Source: Daldinia sp. FL1419
Lineage: Eukaryota > Ascomycota > Sordariomycetes > Xylariales > Hypoxylaceae
Direction: 5' to 3'
Length of the DNA: 64,000 bases
Assembly (NCBI GenBank): GCA_025201765.1
Contig: MU623351.1
Location: 62,001 to 126,000, forward strand
Under the pieces are notes generated by a model. That model ran no database searches. It saw nothing but the letters and a program-made list of their open reading frames with translations, and was not told the origin of the DNA. Below are positions 60,587 to 64,000 of the stretch, one piece after another. A program made the translations under genes and the position numbers. The stretch's first letter is position 1. Each line of letters opens with the position of its first letter.

Positions 60587-62458
60587 AGCAACCTAAGGTT
60601 TAACATCGTGGACACTTTATATTCTGATCGTCAAGGACCGGCTTCGTGGGGGGTCAATACTGCGGATCCGGTCTACCAGGACATCGAGGACAAGTACGAC
60701 GGGTCGCATTTTACCATTAGACGAATCCTTTGCAGTCACGACGACGCGGTTGATGATGCATTTCCTGTTTGGGGGAATTCTTTGGATCCGAGTCTCGGAG
60801 CTCGGTTTTAATCGTCTCTCGTTTGAAATGGAATGCACGAAGCCACCGACTACGGCTTCGAGTAAAGGTAGGCTGCACTTATTAGCTGGTTTACTTTTTT
60901 TATTTTTCTACCGTCAGCCTATCTGCGACTAGGCGCTTATGGTAATGGTTGGAGGTTCTCACGGACACCGTAGCATCTCATAGAGAGGAGTTTCTAGGTT
61001 CGGGAAAGTAAGAAAACCTTCTCACAAGCCTACCTCATTGGGGATCGTAAATACCATGACGACCTGCACCAAACTTTTCGTCCGTGATTTGCATTGTGGT
61101 TAAATTTTATCACGATGAATGCGAAGATGCTAAGTTAAACTATACGAGCTGCCTATGGATATAGGTACAGGTATAGGGTGTTATAAGGTCCTAGTTTTAT
61201 ACTAGCTCATATACTAAAGGGTGAGATCGATTTCTAAGGCTTGCGTATTTCGATATAGACTTGAGGGTGACTGACTTGATCGGGTACATTGTCATGATAA
61301 TAACCTTGATAAATAAACAAATAAATAAGAAGAAATAGAACTACTAGACCAATATGTTTGAAGATGACCTTGTGTAGATGATGTTTTGAAAGAATATTTA
61401 AGAGAGTAATCAGTAGCTTGCGAATCTGTTCATACCCAATGTCTTGGAGAGAAGGAGTAGACACCCAACTATTATCGATTAGGATGTTGTTGAGCGAAAC
61501 GGTTAGTTGAGAGAGATGAGATGAGATGAGGTTATCGTTGACCGTTTTGGTTACTTTGACATAATACATAATTACCTGTTATCCGTTTTCATTTCTATAA
61601 CTACCTTACGTAGAGTATCAGGTTGCATAAGCACATGTTTGCAGGTCTACTAACTAAGGTTAATACATAGTAACTAGGTAGTTAACCGTACCCCAAACTG
61701 TATTTCGCAACTGAATCTACTTCCGTATTGGATACGATTTGGAGCCAATGAGATGTTTCAATTGGCAAAAGACGCTAAACTCTGGGGTAGGTACACGTAG
61801 TACCTAGTGTATGTACAATACGTCCGCTGTGCCCGGCAAGACTGTAGGGCGAAATTGCCGGCGCAAAGCTGGCGGTATGATTCAGTGGACCTCGGCATGT
61901 GCTTCTTCGGTCCACTGTCTATAGCCCACTTACCTAGGACTACCTAGGCTGCTAGGTAAAGGTTATCCTCATGTCCCAGCTTTATTCCGTCACTTTATTA
62001 TTATCCATACCGCCGGCTGTAATAGAAGCTGTCGTTAATTTAGATATTATCCCCTCCATTTTTCTCCAACGTCCGTATTGGAATTTTTGTTACTAGCCCC
62101 TACGAAAGCGAGATTTAACTAGGTAGTTACCTAAGGTTAACCAGTTAATTAGAATCGAAACTTGATTAACCTTCCTTTTTCCTTTTCCCGTCTTCACCGG
62201 CTACACAGCAGATTCGATTAGACAAGGGACCTTGTTCAACTTACCGCTCGCACCGGCCGAACACCGAGATATACCACAAAACGAGCGATCCTCGCAAACC
62301 TACATTTCTACTCATACATTTCTACTCTTTCACGATCGGGCTTCCTCAATTGACCGACCGAACGACCCATCGCCAACAGTCAACTTCCCGAACCCCTCCT
62401 TCGATCCACTTTCCAACGGCGATAAATACAAAGAGCACAAAACACAACCACGCCCAAA
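60587..62458. other. 1.9 kb spacer without a confident gene
   Basis: This lies between PRPP synthetase and PEX11. Many TAGGTA/CCTAGG words around 61660-61690, 61790-61805 and 61930-61960. A minus-strand frame at 61234-61569 is low complexity. The last 250 bases before PEX11 are C/A-rich and probably its leader. Confidence 0.45.
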
Positions 62459-63267
62459 ATGGTGGCCGACGCATTAATCTACCACCCCACGGTATCGCAC
62501 TACCTGAGATTCGTCGCGACCACGACGGGACGAGACAAGCTTCTGCGCACGGTGCAATACTTTGCGCGCTTCTACGCGTGGTACCTATACCGGACGAACG
62601 GGACGCGGGGCGAGATCGCGCCCTACGAGGCGCTCAAGAAGCAGCTCGGGCTCGCGCGCAAGCTCCTCCGCCTCGGGAAAAACGTCGAGCACTTCCGGGC
62701 CGCGGCGGTGGCGGCCGACGCCATCAAAGCCGGGGGTGCGAGCGCGGGGGACCCCGTGTTGCGGTACGCGGCCGTGGGCAGGCAGCTGGGCTACGCCGGG
62801 TACCTGACGTTCGACGCGGCGACGGTGTTGGATGCGTTGGGGGCGAGGAAGTGGAGCGGCGCGAAGAGGGTGCAGAAGGAGGCGTATCGGTTCTGGGCGA
62901 TTGGGATTTTGTGTAGCGTTGTTGCGCAGACGTATACGCTGTACCGGTTGAGGGAGCGGGAGGCCAAGGTTGACAAGAAGGAGGGCGAGGGGGTGGTGGA
63001 GAGTAAGAGGATTGCTATGTAAGTGCTTTCTTTTCTCTGTCTCTTACGTGAGGGGCAGGGGTGGCGGAGTATGAATGGACGAATGAGTGCTAACGAGGGT
63101 ATAGCGAACGCGCTGCTAGTCAGCTACAGCTCATCTCGGACCTGTGCGACCTGACGACGCCGACGGCGGCGTTGGGCTGGATCGGGTTCGACGATGGGAT
63201 TGTCGGTCTAGCGGGTACGGTGAGCAGTTTGATTGGTATTTACTCGCAGTGGAAGAAGACGGCGTAA
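62459..63267 (+). CDS. PEX11: Peroxisomal membrane protein Pex11
   Basis: Two exons (62459..63018, 63105..63267) encode 240 residues, the normal size for fungal Pex11. Pex11 elongates the peroxisomal membrane before fission. The conserved N-terminal amphipathic block YLRFVATTTGRDKLLRTVQY (about 15-34) and LARKLLRLGKNVEHFRAA (about 64-81) are present. A hydrophobic segment (FWAIGILCSVVAQTYTLY, about 143-160) is followed by a charged loop, and the end holds AALGWIGFDDGIVGLAGT then a final membrane segment. An 86 bp intron with a GCTAACG branch joins KRIAI to ERAASQLQ. Strongly GC-rich codons. Confidence 0.94.
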
Positions 63268-64000
63268 GGGGAGATGAGGTGAAGAGGAGGAGAAGGGAAA
63301 GCGAGTGGGTATCACGTGTGAAACTACATCAGGACGATCAGGACGATACAGTCGTGAGAAGAGTAGGAACGAGAATGGCGCTAAGAAGTGGGAGAATATG
63401 TTGATATTCCATTTCACGCACGGAGGATGAAGCCGCAGTGTACGAAAAATGGGTTTTTTTTTCAACTAGTCCGGTTCTAGACTATAGACGTCGAGCTGGA
63501 GAGAGAGAGAAAGAGAGAAAGGGGGTACACGATATGGGTGACGTAGGGAGTTACATGGCGGATTTTTATTATTATTCAACGTTGGACGCTTGACGGAAGT
63601 AACGCAGATTCTTTTAGTTTTCGGGAAAGACTAATACGAGGTTCGATTTATTGAAATGAGAGGATATTCAGGCACATTGGGTCAGAGGCTCTACTTCGTC
63701 ATCGAAAGTTGTTGCCATGATGGTATGTCTAGGTATCTGTGTTGTGTGGTGAAACTAGAGAAGAATGGGTAGAGTATAATAAAGTCTTTTCGTAAGAGTA
63801 GTTATAACTAGGTTTACTAGGTAAGCGAACCTCTGATAAACCGAAACTGCAGCTTTATAAGACTACTGTAATTGTGTATAATTGCGCCTAATGCAGTAGC
63901 CTTTTTCCGCTTTGTGTCCAAGATCCAACCCGGCAAATAGGCATATACCAGTTGATAATTATTAATGTTCCATCGCTGATCGACCACGTCGGAAAGCCCT
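63268..64000. other. 3' flank of PEX11, no gene seen
   Basis: This holds the PEX11 transcript end, a GAGAGA/AAAG microsatellite at about 63498-63522 and an AT-rich stretch. Frames here are shadows or low complexity. Confidence 0.45.

Noticed and set aside
61234..61569. Minus-strand 111-codon frame with a hydrophobic stretch
   Set aside because: Low-complexity, AT-driven composition and no domain; likely chance.
1..64000. Secondary-metabolite cluster, operons, CRISPR or integrated virus
   Set aside because: No polyketide synthase, NRPS, terpene cyclase, Cas, capsid, integrase or reverse transcriptase was recognised in any frame.

Overview
The window is nuclear DNA from a filamentous ascomycete, most likely a Sordariomycete within Pezizomycotina. 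Almost every gene carries short introns (about 50-90 bp) with GTAAGT-like donors, CTAAC-like branch points and CAG/TAG acceptors. The best-preserved proteins are fungal in type: Ufd4, Ndc80, Rtt107/Brc1, a Zds1-type protein, Pex11, a Prs1 with insertion, a DUF2433 protein and secreted plant-cell-wall enzymes. Genes lie on both strands as single transcription units, with 0.5-3.6 kb spacers rich in TAGGTA/TACCTA words. I saw no operon, CRISPR array, rRNA or convincing tRNA, and no classical secondary-metabolite cluster. The genus is not resolved.

Layout: 1-528 (-) is the 5' end of an unknown basic protein. 1646-2971 (+) is a peroxisomal alpha/beta hydrolase. 3657-9569 (-) is the HECT ubiquitin ligase Ufd4. 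12307-13725 (-) is the branched-chain keto acid dehydrogenase E1 alpha subunit. 14610-14813 (+) may be a small membrane protein. 15434-16503 (+) is COQ5. 17571-20302 (-) is a DUF2433 phosphoesterase-like protein with an RGG tail. 23872-26928 (-) is a Zds1-type protein. 30547-33042 (+) is a secreted GH78 alpha-L-rhamnosidase. 33845-36599 (+) is Rtt107/Brc1. 37046-37799 (-) is VPS25. 38541-40945 (-) is NDC80, divergent from an OB-fold-like protein at 41466-42563 (+). 43656-46473 (+) is a very intron-rich adenylosuccinate lyase. 47456-48611 (-) and 49414-51477 (+) are a divergent pectin methylesterase / rhamnogalacturonan lyase pair. 52287-54448 (+) is an unknown Ser-rich protein. 55311-56454 (-) is an Fpg-type DNA glycosylase with a frame-displaced tail. 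57431-58329 is a transposon-like element with perfect inverted ends. 58999-60586 (+) is PRPP synthetase and 62459-63267 (+) is PEX11.

Functional links: the pectin methylesterase, rhamnogalacturonan lyase and GH78 rhamnosidase all act on pectin, and the first two share one spacer. Rtt107, Ndc80, the OB-fold-like protein and the Fpg glycosylase are DNA or chromosome maintenance genes lying within about 23 kb, but they are separate transcription units. PRPP synthetase and adenylosuccinate lyase both serve purine synthesis, and a PTS1-tagged hydrolase and PEX11 both serve peroxisomes. These last pairings may be chance.

Most notable signals: (1) an 899 bp, extremely AT-rich element bounded by perfect 32 bp inverted repeats; (2) an adenylosuccinate lyase split into about 18 exons, including 8 nt and 16 nt micro-exons, whose frame breaks at two GGG runs and which departs from conserved residues; (3) a frame break in the C-terminal tail of the DNA glycosylase; (4) the divergent pectin-enzyme pair. 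Splice sites were assigned by eye from reading frame and family conservation, and no searches were run.
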